Origin: Corythucha ciliata
Taxonomy: Eukaryota; Arthropoda; Insecta; Hemiptera; Tingidae
DNA length: 64,000 bases
Direction of reading: 5' to 3'
Assembly (NCBI GenBank): GCA_038030265.1
Contig: CM075943.1
Span: 27,900,001 to 27,964,000 of the forward strand
The notes beneath the pieces are model-generated. The model was not told the DNA's origin. It did not search any database and saw only the letters and a program-made list of their open reading frames with translations. Both the position numbers and the translations under genes were made by a program. Positions 37,987-42,999 of this stretch are shown one piece after another; the stretch's first letter is position 1, and each line of letters starts with the position of its first letter.

Positions 37987-40567
37987 GTAATGTTGAGACC
38001 ATGGAGACCATGATTTTTTTCGTTAATGACTGACCCTCCATCGTACTGTTTGCTGCCGGGTTTGTTTAAGCTGAACTTAAAGGGAATCAAAGGCTATTTC
38101 AAAATGAAATCATCGTAATATAATGCTTCTAGAATCAACTGGTGATTTCTAGTAATTTTTTTACCAGTTACCTATTACCCATATTACCCCCCCAACCAAC
38201 CAAGTCGACTGATTTGGCCCAATGCAATACCAAACGAGGTCGTATGACTACTGATTTTTGTGCCAAAGCGCGTTCCGCTAAATTGATTTCTTCGAGAGTT
38301 ATCGTGCTAACAAGAAAACGGCCATAATATTATATATATATATGAATCCTGGAGACCACTGAATTCGTGTTCTAGAGGTTCTGAAACGCGAAAAAAACAT
38401 GACATGACCCATGTTTGCCACCATCACGACGAGACCAATAGTGCATTTTCAGAATGAAATGCACTAAAAAAAAAATTCGCTCCGGCAGCTGGCGGTCGGA
38501 AAGAGTGCATTTCATTTCGTACGCGGATACCCCCGCCATGATTTGTTTCGTTAATGTTTGACCCTTTCTCGTACTGTTTGATGCCGGGTTTGTTTAAGCT
38601 GAACTTAATGGGAATCAAAGGCTACTTCAAAATGAAATCATCGTACCGAATATAATGCTTCTGGAACCAACTGGTGATTTGTAGTGATTTTTTTACCAGT
38701 TCAAGCCATATTTCCCCCCCCCCCTTCGACCGATTTGGCCCAAATGCAATACCAACCGAGGTCGTATGACTACTAATTTCCGGGCCAAATCTCGTTCCGA
38801 TAAATTAATTTCTTCGAGAGTTATCGTGCTAACAAGACCACACACTTACTTCCACTCCGGGGGCACCACCCCCTCCTACTTGGGTTTTTCAAAAAATTAA
38901 AATGGGAATCAAAGGCTAGTCTAATATAGAGTATTTGTACCGAATATGATGGATCTAGAATCAACTGGTGATTTTTAGTGATTTTTCGACCATTTCAAGC
39001 CCTGTTCCCCCCCCCCTCCACCACGACCGATTTGGCCCAAATGCAATACCGACCGGGGTCTTATGACTACTGATTTTTGTGCCAAAACGCGTTCTGCTAA
39101 ATTAACTTCTACGAGAGTTATGGTGCTAACAAGACCGCAGACTTACTTCTAACCAGGGGGAACCACCCCCTCCTACTTGACTTTTTCAAAAAATTAAAAT
39201 GGGAATCAAAGGCTAGTCTATCATGGAGTCGGTAGGAAGGGAGTTAACCCGTGAATCAAACGGGTCCACCAAATAGCTTAAAGATGGAAAAATGGTGATT
39301 TTCAGATTTAAAATGTTTAATTCGCGGCTGAAATTGAGAAAATTCGCTAATCTACCGCATAAATTTGGAAAAAGCTCTCATTTACCGCTTTTACGAAAAC
39401 TTTAACTCGAGCTGAAAGCGCTAATATGCAATTTCTCAATCCAACGTCCAAGAACAAATAGAGAAAACCCGCTAATTGGCGGCTCAGCGGAGGACCTTCA
39501 ACGGGTAAAACGGCGCTAATGAGTTGTTCTTCTATAACAATTCCGCAAAACTTTAGGAAAAGTGGCAATGGACGGTGAAAATAGAGAACAACTTCAATTT
39601 GTGACTCAAATTAAGAAAATAAAGATAATTTTTAAGTACGCAATGCCTGCAACCTCCAGCGTAAAATAACGCTAATTGTGATATTCTTTGTTCTATGTTC
39701 TTTGGGGCGATTCCTGAGCTGAAAAGGAGAAAAAACGTTAGTTCAGGGCAAAGAGTGAGAAAAAGCTTTAATTCGAGGCTATAACTGAGAAAAAACACTC
39801 ATTTGCCTCTAAAATTGACGAAAAACACTAACTCATAGTATCTGAAGGCAACTTATGACGCCTAGGTGGGGTTGGAAAAAACAAAAATATTTTAAGGACG
39901 TGTCACGTCAAAAAAAACTTGCGTCCCCAGGTTATGAAGGTCCTTATTATGCAGGTAAAATTGAGAAATCACGCGAATGGACTGTTCTTGGGGCGCTAAT
40001 TTGCCTGAATAAAGAGTTTTAACTCGATAAATTCGCTTATCGCCATCTGGAAGCTGTCAGGTGTGTTAAAATGTCCGGAATCAATTCCTAAAGCAAGTTT
40101 TAACGAGTTGTGAAGGAGGGGTTTCTCGTAGCTATGGAGCGCTCCTGCTGAAAAAAGCGCCCACCTTCTTCGAACACGACAGAGTTATCAGTTCTTTCCC
40201 CCAATTATTTAGTCCCTTCAGGGAATACGCGTGGAGGAGAGAAAAAAATATGACGCTCTATTTTTTTCAGATTCTCGTAGAGTTGAATCCAAGCCTCGAA
40301 GAGTGGCACGGTCTGCCCTATCTCTACTTTGCCGTTCACTGGCTGGCTATGTCTCACTCGTGCTACAATCCGCTCATCTACTGTTGGCTCAACGCTCGAT
40401 TTCGTACGGCCTTCTGTTTGACGTTGAAAAAACTCTCGTGCAACCGGAGGAGAAAACCAGCGGCTCAAGATCAACTTTTAAATCGTATCAACACATGTAC
40501 AACGTACATCAGCCTTCACCGAGCCAAGCACCGAAGTAAAACCAGCTACTTGGAGCAGCCGCTGTAA
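10482..40567 (+). CDS. RYamide/luqin-type neuropeptide GPCR, 5'-partial, four exons
   Basis: This is a rhodopsin-class peptide receptor, expected in the plasma membrane of neurons or target cells, signalling through G proteins on binding an amidated peptide. The exons are 10482-10678, 12805-13003, 33147-33215 and 40271-40567; phases agree at every junction (2, 0, 0) and all use GT-AG. They encode the DRY motif and TM4, then ECL2 and TM5, TM6 with CWLPYN, and TM7 with NPLIY plus the cytoplasmic tail. The SFDRYMAILWPLKPRMTK and HWLAMSHSCYNPLIYCW segments resemble RYamide/luqin receptors, with tachykinin receptors the next closest family. TM1-TM3 must be encoded upstream and were not found in 1-10481. 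Introns are 2.1, 20.1 and 7.1 kb; the second hosts two Ly6-like genes and the third a Jockey-like LINE. Confidence 0.85.
11147..12290 (+). mobile_element. Helentron/DINE-like repeat, copy A (composite)
   Basis: The 5' end carries a hairpin (CCGACAG-CAG-CCTGTCGG) and the subterminal AGTGCATTTCATT. The 3' part (about 12085-12285) matches the 3' part of copies at 16888, 33550 and 23311: GATCGTGCTAACAAG, a TA microsatellite, ATTCGTGTTCTAG-GGTTCTGAAACGTG, and a final AGTGCATT...AATGAAATGCACT hairpin followed by AAAA. A second 5' end in inverted orientation lies at about 11435-11550, giving a ~120-bp near-perfect inverted repeat with 11147-11275. So this copy is either a fusion of two elements or a foldback derivative. 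No coding capacity was seen. Confidence 0.6.
12122..12163. repeat. (TA)n microsatellite
   Basis: About 21 TA dinucleotides, inside the 3' half of repeat copy A. The other copies also have an AT run at this position, so it is part of the element structure. Confidence 0.9.
12590..12634. repeat. (TTG)n/(GT)n microsatellite
   Basis: Eleven or so GTT units followed by a short GT run. Confidence 0.9.
12805..13003 (+). CDS. GPCR exon: ECL2 and TM5
   Basis: The acceptor is TTCTCAG at 12798-12804 and the donor AAG|GTAAAA. The first base completes an Arg codon with the previous exon and is followed by CICTESW, containing the ECL2 cysteine(s). The exon then encodes TM5 (LQYIVPFLVLLFTYTSIAVVVW) and the start of intracellular loop 3 with a basic RMAKSKRK end. 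The loop sequence before TM6 (GKAIPGEAE...RMAKSKRK) is very typical of RYamide/luqin/tachykinin-like receptors. Confidence 0.88.
13060..14060. other. Intronic sequence without recognised genes
   Basis: First part of the 20 kb GPCR intron. It contains a G run at 13052-13061, a C run at 13371-13383 and a pair of C/G runs at 13838-13858; no coding exon was recognised. Confidence 0.5.
14072..15353. mobile_element. TIR element with about twelve TCAGATT motifs
   Basis: The 15-bp ends TAGTAGGGGAGCCCA (14072-14086) and TGGGCTCCCCTACTA (15339-15353) form a perfect terminal inverted repeat. If the outer TA is read as the target site, the arrangement would suit a Tc1/mariner-like (TA) duplication, but this is not proven. 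Inside, the motif CGAGCGCGTCAGATT or its complement AATCTGACGCGC recurs about a dozen times (for example near 14261, 14387, 14534, 14590, 14617, 14966, 15105, 15158, 15202, 15300) in both orientations. There is no transposase frame. The repeats look like binding sites rather than a simple satellite, because spacing is irregular. Confidence 0.6.
15360..16555. other. Intronic sequence without recognised genes
   Basis: Open frames at 15797-16072 (+) and 16254-16523 (-) have no recognisable domain, and their splice context is not convincing. Confidence 0.45.
16560..16860 (-). repeat. ~30-bp degenerate tandem repeat, cluster 2
   Basis: Units of the type AATTTCGCGGGTTAGCTC-TTTTCAAAACCAA recur at about 30-33 bp spacing. 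This is the reverse complement of the unit at 7420 and 30480. Identity between neighbours is low, so the array is old or evolves quickly. Confidence 0.55.
16888..17740 (+). mobile_element. Helentron/DINE-like repeat, copy B (complete)
   Basis: The start is TAGCTCCGGCAGCTGGC-TGTCGGAAAG followed by the subterminal AGTGCATTTCATT. The middle has two tandem ~300-bp units (17037-17336 and 17337-17570), each beginning AATGGGAATCAAAGGCTA and containing CAACTGGTGATTT, GACCGATTTGGCCCAAATGC and GTGCTAACAAG. Then come an AT-rich tract and the 3' hairpin CAATAGTGCATTT...AAATGCACTAAA. The 3' subterminal sequence is the inverted complement of the 5' one. No protein is encoded. It is the best full-length reference for the family in this window. 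Confidence 0.65.
17745..19225. other. Intronic sequence without recognised genes
   Basis: Contains short C/G runs (18038, 18610, 18738) and a few short frames with no signature. No exon was recognised. Confidence 0.5.
19230..19340 (-). repeat. ~30-bp degenerate tandem repeat, cluster 3
   Basis: Two to three units of the CGCGGGCTTGGCTCATCAAA-type core, the same family as at 43000-44060. Confidence 0.45.
19382..19673. mobile_element. TTAA-flanked MITE carrying a tRNA-like segment
   Basis: Inverted arms of about 48 bp begin TTGAATTTAGAAGACCC at 19382 and end GGGTCTTCTAAATTCAA at 19673, flanked on both sides by TTAA (19378-19381, 19674-19677). Next to the left arm lies a tRNA-like segment (about 19429-19503) with an A box TAGCTCAGTTGGT (19435-19447), an anticodon-stem-like CCTGG...CTAGG, a perfect 5-bp T stem GTGGG/CCCAC and the B box GGTTCGAATCC (19480-19490). 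The acceptor stem does not pair and the D stem is incomplete, so a functional tRNA is unlikely. A Pol III promoter could nevertheless be active. Confidence 0.6.
19794..20187. mobile_element. Palindromic TTAA-MITE, copy 3 (full length)
   Basis: A nearly complete palindrome: the left arm starts GGGGGAATTGTACATG, the right arm ends CATGTACAACTCCCCC, and TTAA flanks both sides (19790-19793 and 20188-20191). Arms are about 165 bp and a short loop separates them. This is the intact member of the family seen truncated at 1805-2047 and 6850-7137. Superfamily by target site: piggyBac or Kolobok; no transposase. Confidence 0.75.
20339..21736. mobile_element. 1.4 kb foldback element with ~570-bp inverted arms
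   Basis: The left end is CAGGGTGGATCCGTATAAG and the right end is its complement. Arms of about 570 bp (20339-20905 and 21160-21736) are close to identical: the same 90-codon frame is present at 20562-20834 on + and 21215-21487 on -. The loop contains a second pair of imperfect repeats around GGAGAAGATATCG and two C runs. A target duplication is not clear (TATA on the left, CATA on the right). The conserved 90-codon frame shows no known domain and is most likely carried passively by the high arm identity. Confidence 0.7.
21737..22205. other. Intronic sequence, nothing recognised
   Basis: No exon or shared repeat recognised. Confidence 0.45.
22211..22770. mobile_element. Small TIR element with internal direct repeats
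   Basis: Inverted ends around CTGGCGACAGTCCCAATCAA (22216 on) and TTGAATGGGACTGTCGCCAG (22745-22764). Inside are two direct copies of about 110 bp (22379-22490 and 22512-22620) sharing AACCGGAA-AACAT, GGTCTCATT and TGGGGCATTTGCCCTC, plus an inverted partial copy at 22660-22750. No coding capacity. Confidence 0.5.
22771..23310. other. Intronic sequence with a short ATAAGATTTACTGG repeat
   Basis: The 21-bp phrase ending TAAGATTTACTGG(A/C)TCGTAT is repeated near 22777-22830. Otherwise nothing is recognised. Confidence 0.4.
23311..23861 (-). mobile_element. Helentron/DINE-like repeat, copy E (minus strand)
   Basis: This is the reverse complement of the family at 16888. It starts with the terminal hairpin (TTTAGTGCATTTCATTCTG...AATGCACTATTGG), continues with the conserved GATGGTGGCAAACATGGGTCATG and CGTTTCAGAACCTTTAGAAC blocks, and ends with GGCCTAGGGTATCCGTATACGG, AATGAAATGCAC and the 5' hairpin TTTCCGACCGCCAGCTGCC. 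The interior lacks the ~300-bp tandem units and is unrelated to the other copies. Confidence 0.6.
24606..24741. mobile_element. Short MITE-like inverted repeat
   Basis: CAGGGGCCTTATTCCAAGTTGTCGG at the left is mirrored by CCGACAACTC...AGGGCCCCAG at the right. It is 136 bp with no coding capacity; the target site is not clear. Confidence 0.4.
25116..25360. mobile_element. MITE with ~33-bp inverted ends
   Basis: CTATAGTCGGATCGG-CGAAAGAATGTGCATG at the left is mirrored at 25329-25360. The body of about 180 bp is non-coding. Confidence 0.55.
25362..26590. other. Intronic sequence, nothing recognised
   Basis: No exon or shared repeat recognised. Confidence 0.45.
26598..26783. mobile_element. 186-bp palindromic MITE
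   Basis: AGAGGCAGCGCCGTAA at the left and TTATTGGCGCTACCTCT-like sequence at the right form the ends. The arms extend about 65 bp and include CGTCAT-GGGTATGCAAA against TTTGCATACCC-ATGACGCG. The loop is AT-rich. Confidence 0.6.
26920..27370 (+). repeat. ~30-bp degenerate tandem repeat, cluster 4
   Basis: Repeated GTGAAATT-GGGTTTT and GAGCCAAA-TCACAAAATT cores at about 30-36 bp spacing, in the same orientation as the cluster at 30480. Confidence 0.55.
27567..27679. repeat. 113-bp hairpin-forming inverted repeat
   Basis: 39-bp arms, ATAGTACATTTTACAACAAG... and its complement (...CTCGTTGTGAAATGTGCTAT), separated by about 35 bp. Either a tiny MITE or a structured RNA; the arms differ at only a few positions. 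Confidence 0.5.
28155..28947 (+). CDS. Ly6/three-finger-like GPI-anchored protein 1 (three exons)
   Basis: Exons 28155-28230, 28392-28592 and 28658-28947 join in phases 1 and 1 to 188 residues. Residues 1-25 are a signal peptide (MFETLKCRGFAPSTAFLLVF...). The mature part has nine cysteines, ending in the EFC-SVC-x4-DNCNN arrangement typical of Ly6/uPAR folds. The C-terminal IGSPLNLIIALHLL stretch fits a GPI-attachment signal, so the product should sit on the outer cell surface. Introns are 161 and 65 bp with GT-AG ends. An AATAAA lies at 28956-28961. It is a paralogue of the gene at 31776 (same exon phases and cysteine order) and is nested in the GPCR intron. The classical second cysteine of the Ly6 N-terminal CxxC is not seen, so it is divergent; function unknown. 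Confidence 0.75.
28956..28961 (+). promoter_or_regulatory. Poly(A) signal of the first Ly6-like gene
   Basis: AATAAA nine bases after the stop codon of the gene at 28155-28947, followed by an A/T-rich stretch. Confidence 0.55.
28965..29985. other. Intergenic spacer inside the GPCR intron
   Basis: No exon recognised between the two Ly6-like genes in this part. Confidence 0.45.
29990..30130 (+). repeat. ~30-bp degenerate tandem repeat, cluster 5
   Basis: Three or four units with the GAAATT-GCTTTTCCAAGAG...GAAATCCGTGAAG core. Confidence 0.45.
30205..30341. mobile_element. 137-bp near-perfect palindrome (MITE)
   Basis: GTAGGAGCCTAC at 30211 is mirrored by GTAGGCTCCTAC at 30324. Between them AGTCTTTCCTCG, GGGTGCGTC-AAAACGTACC and their complements follow in order, giving arms of about 65 bp with a tiny loop. 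Non-coding. Confidence 0.6.
30480..31520 (+). repeat. ~30-bp degenerate tandem repeat, cluster 6 (long)
   Basis: About 30 consecutive imperfect units with the core GAAATT-GGTTTTTGAAAGAGCCAAA-TCC, spacing 30-36 bp, over roughly 1 kb between the two Ly6-like genes. Several frames stay open for 60-115 codons on the minus strand only because the unit lacks stop codons there; these are not genes. Confidence 0.65.
31776..32483 (+). CDS. Ly6/three-finger-like GPI-anchored protein 2 (three exons)
   Basis: Exons 31776-31836, 31911-32108 and 32182-32483 (both introns phase 1, 74 and 73 bp) give 186 residues. It has a signal peptide (MKDKLLVISTITTVMLLVLIG), a cysteine-rich domain with nine cysteines ending VYCDLC-x4-KCNIP, a basic linker, and a hydrophobic C-terminus (NNLLILFAFLIFLK) that looks like a GPI signal. 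Cysteine order and exon phases match the gene at 28155, so the pair arose by duplication; the residues between cysteines have diverged strongly. Shared landmarks are the APGD-C, G-C after exon 3 begins, and C-x2-C-x4-CN blocks. It is likely a cell-surface modulator or adhesion-type protein; the partner is unknown. Confidence 0.75.
32490..33140. other. Intronic sequence before GPCR TM6 exon
   Basis: A G run at 32545-32552 is present; no exon recognised. Confidence 0.5.
33147..33215 (+). CDS. GPCR exon: TM6
   Basis: A 69-bp exon, 23 codons in phase 0 on both sides, between acceptor TTTTTGCAG and donor TTG|GTAAGA. It encodes MVKMMVTVVVVFTVCWLPYN plus ILL, which is TM6 with the CWxPY toggle motif characteristic of class A GPCRs. 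A short micro-exon for TM6 with intron positions on both sides helps confirm the family. Confidence 0.85.
33482..33549. repeat. A/G-rich low-complexity tract
   Basis: AAAGAAAAAAAG-type purine tract just before the 5' end of repeat copy C. Confidence 0.8.
33779..35017 (+). pseudogene. Jockey-like LINE ORF1 (gag), two frameshifts
   Basis: The protein begins MSDFTEVRDKKNSSKKRKL and reads in frame for about 60 residues, then continues in the next frame after a run of seven C at 33947-33953, and returns near 34430. These two single-base changes break an otherwise continuous gag of about 410 residues. The middle part carries an RRM-like/PRE_C2HC-type region (about 33960-34420). The C-terminal half has three zinc knuckles starting YRCQTFGHVASNC at about 34485, then CGKCSLSHEIREC, then CANCNGDHPADDPAC, as in jockey and X-element gags. 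It would bind the LINE RNA. Ends 35017, overlapping ORF2 by 32 bp. The poly-C change may be a sequencing or real indel. Confidence 0.85.
34986..37706 (+). CDS. Jockey-like LINE ORF2: endonuclease and reverse transcriptase
   Basis: A 906-codon open frame. Residues 20-230 form the apurinic-type endonuclease (HWNCNSI, CLNETKL with the catalytic Glu, GGGVAIAI, ILGDLNAKHR, SDHNPI). Residues about 440-760 form the reverse transcriptase (KAPGPDSITNKIL, NNYRPISLL, QFGFRQSLS, MDIEKAFDTVWH, SGVPQGSILGPILF, FADDTALL near residue 682, VKYLGVQLD). The product nicks target DNA and primes cDNA synthesis on the LINE RNA. The frame has no internal stop. It lacks an ATG near its start (the first in-frame ATG is at about residue 43, inside the endonuclease), so translation would need a +1 shift from ORF1 or a non-ATG start. 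Confidence 0.92.
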   Translation: MWKLFFLILIRPSTVLKHCSLLHWNCNSIKTKTAELLLTLQEMEIDICCLNETKLNPSTSVTIPEYAIYRNDRNSRGGGVAIAIRKNMKHELLALPPALSVEAVGIKCFFRNREALIISVYRSGPTATFSRDIRALMSMGRSVLILGDLNAKHRTWNCNVNDKAGRILFNLSMNLSFSTLAPDLPTYIPRRPRNPSVLDIVLSKNLPHSTCPVSHAILSSDHNPISLTISMAPISETVTHPPNWNLTDWNTFKVYVNDHIVTKPILTDEHSINMALSHFNDLLIKGAKVSTPCTSRHNPDHTKKLPSFIKMLISLKNRVNRLFSSHRTHSLSKLRSFLQNKVKTLIRAWRNDEWNKFLRSIKPSNNSLWKVAKHFKTPYSSKIQPFRETDGTPLVTPLQRANFLANHFERIHSRNLYMSTQNHHARVTRSVRHFLRDNTQTTNVQLTSPKEVGNIIKSRKNKKAPGPDSITNKILKHLPRKALVHITYIFNKMLMLGHFPDNWKLAKVIVIPKAGKDLSDPNNYRPISLLSNLSKIFEKIIQKRLVTFLSEKNILRDEQFGFRQSLSAQGQLFRIVNFVTDNFNAKKHTGMALMDIEKAFDTVWHHGLLHKLVKLEFPVYIIKIISSYLKNRTFRVHIGSFSSVVRHCYSGVPQGSILGPILFIIFINDMPIPGHIVLALFADDTALLTSSWLVDTISRRLSAGLDKINNFLNLWKLKANVSKYECILFTKRRPIITHDVQCNNTLIPWSPSVKYLGVQLDSKLLFTTHVQCKVDAGKKAIRLLFPLLSRDSQLSRFNKLLLYKVAVRPLLVYSCSAWNFTCKTNINKLQVTQNKFLRLVTNSPRRTRISELHQNCGTPPIHDYIKILTTKFLRRSLCNPNPLLSNITARQGPHKSPVSLFRDIVE
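38475..39236 (+). mobile_element. Helentron/DINE-like repeat, copy D (3'-truncated, tandem)
   Basis: It starts TTCGCTCCGGCAGCTGGCGG nine bases after the 3' end of copy C, so two elements are joined head to tail. It has the 5' hairpin and AGTGCATTTCATTTCG, then two full ~300-bp units (38603-38897 and 38898-39196) and the start of a third at 39197, after which homology ends near 39236. No 3' hairpin. Confidence 0.6.
39290..40060. repeat. Second degenerate ~30-bp tandem repeat (CGCTAATT-type)
   Basis: Irregular repetition of a core like CTAAAATTGAGAAAAAACGC-TAATTCGCGG, spacing about 30-36 bp (for example 39296-39350, 39430-39500, 39660-39800). It is distinct in sequence from the CCAAATTCGCGAAATTGG family but similar in unit length and decay. 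Confidence 0.5.
40271..40567 (+). CDS. GPCR last exon: TM7 and C-tail
   Basis: The acceptor is TTTTTTTCAG. It enters in phase 0 and encodes ILVELNPSLEEWHG (ECL3), TM7 with YLYFAVHWLAMSHSCYNPLI (the NPxxY-type motif as NPLIY), helix 8 and a basic tail (CNRRRKPAAQDQ...), stopping TAA at 40565-40567. The WLAMSHSCYNPLIYCWLNARF stretch is very close to RYamide/luqin and related peptide receptors. Cys residues in helix 8 (AFCLTLKKLSC) could be palmitoylated. Confidence 0.88.
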   Translation: MLVELNPSLEEWHGLPYLYFAVHWLAMSHSCYNPLIYCWLNARFRTAFCLTLKKLSCNRRRKPAAQDQLLNRINTCTTYISLHRAKHRSKTSYLEQPL

Positions 40568-40828
40568 TCAATTGTGTTCCTTCTTTTTTTTTAACGCCCG
40601 ACTGACTTCTTCGTCAATTTACTATTAAATTTGTCAAGTTTTAACGTAAATTTAATGTTTTTCCAGTATGTATTTATAACTGTAAATATATTTTTTGTAC
40701 ATAAAATTCGTCCGAAAAAAAAGCACAGGGATCTAGTCAGTGGCAACTAAAATGCGACCCCTTCACCACTCTCTTCGTGTAATTAGCTCTGAGTTTAATA
40801 GTTACCGTCGTAGAATGTTGTCAATGTC

Positions 40829-40834
40829 AATAAA
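40829..40834 (+). promoter_or_regulatory. Poly(A) signal of the GPCR gene
   Basis: AATAAA about 260 bp after the stop codon, followed by a T-rich stretch; the first good candidate downstream of the gene. Confidence 0.5.
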
Positions 40835-40859
40835 ATGTGATTTTTTTACTGTTTTACAT

Positions 40860-42995
40860 TTTCCAATCCTTATTTCAGGGGTGGGTGGGCAATGTCCTTT
40901 GAGACAATATCCTTTGAGAGTAGGAATCCGTCTTGAAAAAGAATGTAAAATGGTGGAATGGTGTTCGGTGGGTGGGGCCTGGGAGGAAGTCTATAAAGGT
41001 GTCAGTTTGCTTGAAATGGAAAATAATAAATAAATTGAAATTGTCGTCATGGTATCTCCTATTTCGTCGTGCAAGAAGATTTTGTTCTACTTCTTTATTT
41101 TGTTTTATTTTTTGCTATAAATCACGCTTTTTTGTGGCATCAAATATGGGCATTGATTGGTTCGTTTCCTATATGAAGTCACCAACCAATGGCGATGAAA
41201 AGGTCGAATGATTAATTAATTTGCTATTCTACGCTTAATTATGATTATTGATAGTAATTTGCAAACTCCTGGTGACTGACCTTAACTTACAGAGCAGTAA
41301 TTAAGTGCACAGTCTTCTGTGTAGTGGTGGTGGTAGCGTAAACTCGGCGTTCAATTTAATTTTCAATGCAACGAAATCCAAGTAGTTCGTACTGATGCTT
41401 TCGTGTATAATAAACAAGGTACCTAATTATAATCTCATTCATATCGATAAATGGATCGCAGCGTGCGACTGAATTACAGTAATTACGAACAACCCCCTCC
41501 CCTTCCACCATCGTTGCACCACTGTGGCCAGTTTTAACAAGAATTCGATCCTCTCTTCCATTTCTTCCCATGCACAAAAAAGGATAAGCTCGTTTATAGT
41601 TCGTTCATTCGTTATAGTAGGTATAGTTATTTAGAGCTTCCATCGCCCCCTCCGAATCGTACCTCACCCCTACTCAGCCTTAGCCATTGCTATCCATGAC
41701 TTTTCCATATTTCGTTTTCTACCCGTATGCTCATACCCGCGAAGCCTACCAACTTTTCCAATTTTGAAGCCACCCCCTCCCTATTTCTATCCGTATTTTC
41801 TTGCCTATTTTCTCTCAAGTTCTAACGTTACGCAACCCACGCACAGGACGATTCTCAAGGAGGGAAACCCAGTACGGCTACGGCCTGCGACCAGAAAATT
41901 ATTTGACCGGACGGGGGAAATAAGTCCTCGACACGCTTAATAAACAAGATCGTGTGTATTTGTTTTAACTTCGCTGTTAAAACCAGGCGGTTTTTCGCGG
42001 CATGAATATGGATATCCCGGGCAATATGGAAAACAGTTGTTTTTTAAATAGAAATAATTCGTCTTTTAAGTCGCAGTTAGTGGTGAGGGGAATGGTGTTG
42101 GGGGAGAGTTTGGAGAGCGAATAATTAACACAATTTAAAGTTCGTTTTGTATAAAGCAAAAGTATTTCAGTAATAAAAATAAATAATCAACGATCGATTC
42201 AAAAGCGGAGGCAGAGCGGTTTTATTCGACAATTCCCCGAAAGCCCTCAAACAAGCGCGCGTCCGGATTTAAAATTAAACTGGACACCCCATTTAAAATA
42301 GTTCGTATTCAGCGTATATTGTCCAGCATACGTTGTATAGTAGGGGAAAACGAATCACACGCGCACACTTTCCAATAGTTTATCCCAGTAGCGATTCTCC
42401 ATTTAGCAGATGGTTTTCACTATTTATGAAACGAGTTGAGGTGGTAAGAGGGGTAGGAGAGAAAAAAGTCGTATCTAAAATATGAATTTTCTGAATTTCG
42501 GGTTGGATTATTTGGTGCCTTCCATTGGCAGTTCGAGAGGAAAAATACGAATGGGGTATTGCTTCAGTAATTGGTGGGGGGAGAGGCGTCTGGGATGAGA
42601 GGACCATTGAGTGTGTCGCGATGGTAGTCGAGAAAGTGACCGTGGTAAACCACGGGAGTGAGTTGTGGGGTGACCAGATACCAATAACGCCGACTGATGG
42701 CCCAGTCGAGGATGACAATGTCCAACAAAGGGTCACGGTGCCGCGAAGCCTGAAGGCGGCTGGGCGATCAGGTTTGTTGCCCGGATAGGCAGACATTCAA
42801 GTGTTCCTTCTGGGAGAAGGGGGAGCTACGGATAGTATTGCTGGATTGCCAGACGTCCTACTTTCACAGGACATATACGGACGTTTCAAGTATTGACGTG
42901 GAAAACCAGAAGGGGCTGCAGTGACCTGTAGTCTGACTCATTGCGGGGTTACCTCATTCATAAACATATTTCACGTATCTCCACACTAAAATACT
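40860..42995. other. Intergenic stretch without recognised genes
   Basis: Frames at 42380-42796 (-, 138 codons) and 42525-42788 (+, 87 codons) overlap each other and neither shows a domain. Compositionally this bit is richer in G and C than its surroundings, so an exon cannot be excluded. Confidence 0.4.
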
Positions 42996-42999
42996 ATCT

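Larger units (their letters stand above)
33550..38466 (+). mobile_element. Helentron/DINE-like repeat, copy C, split by a LINE
   Basis: The 5' end (TCGCTCCGGCAGCTGGCG..., AGTGCATTTCATT, GGATACCGTAAGCCGTCCCAGAAGT) is at 33550-33625. It resumes at 37982 (AATGTTGAGACC) and runs through one ~230-bp internal unit, a TA tract at 38330-38343, and the 3' hairpin (AGTGCATTTTC...AAATGCACT) ending 38466. The uninterrupted order of the same blocks is seen at 16940-16965, which proves that the Jockey-like LINE between 33634 and 37981 is a later insertion. A second copy follows head to tail at 38475. Confidence 0.7.

Noticed and set aside
42380..42796. 138-codon minus-strand frame in a G+C-richer patch
   Set aside because: No domain, no clear splice or start context, and an overlapping frame on the other strand. 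Kept only as a note.
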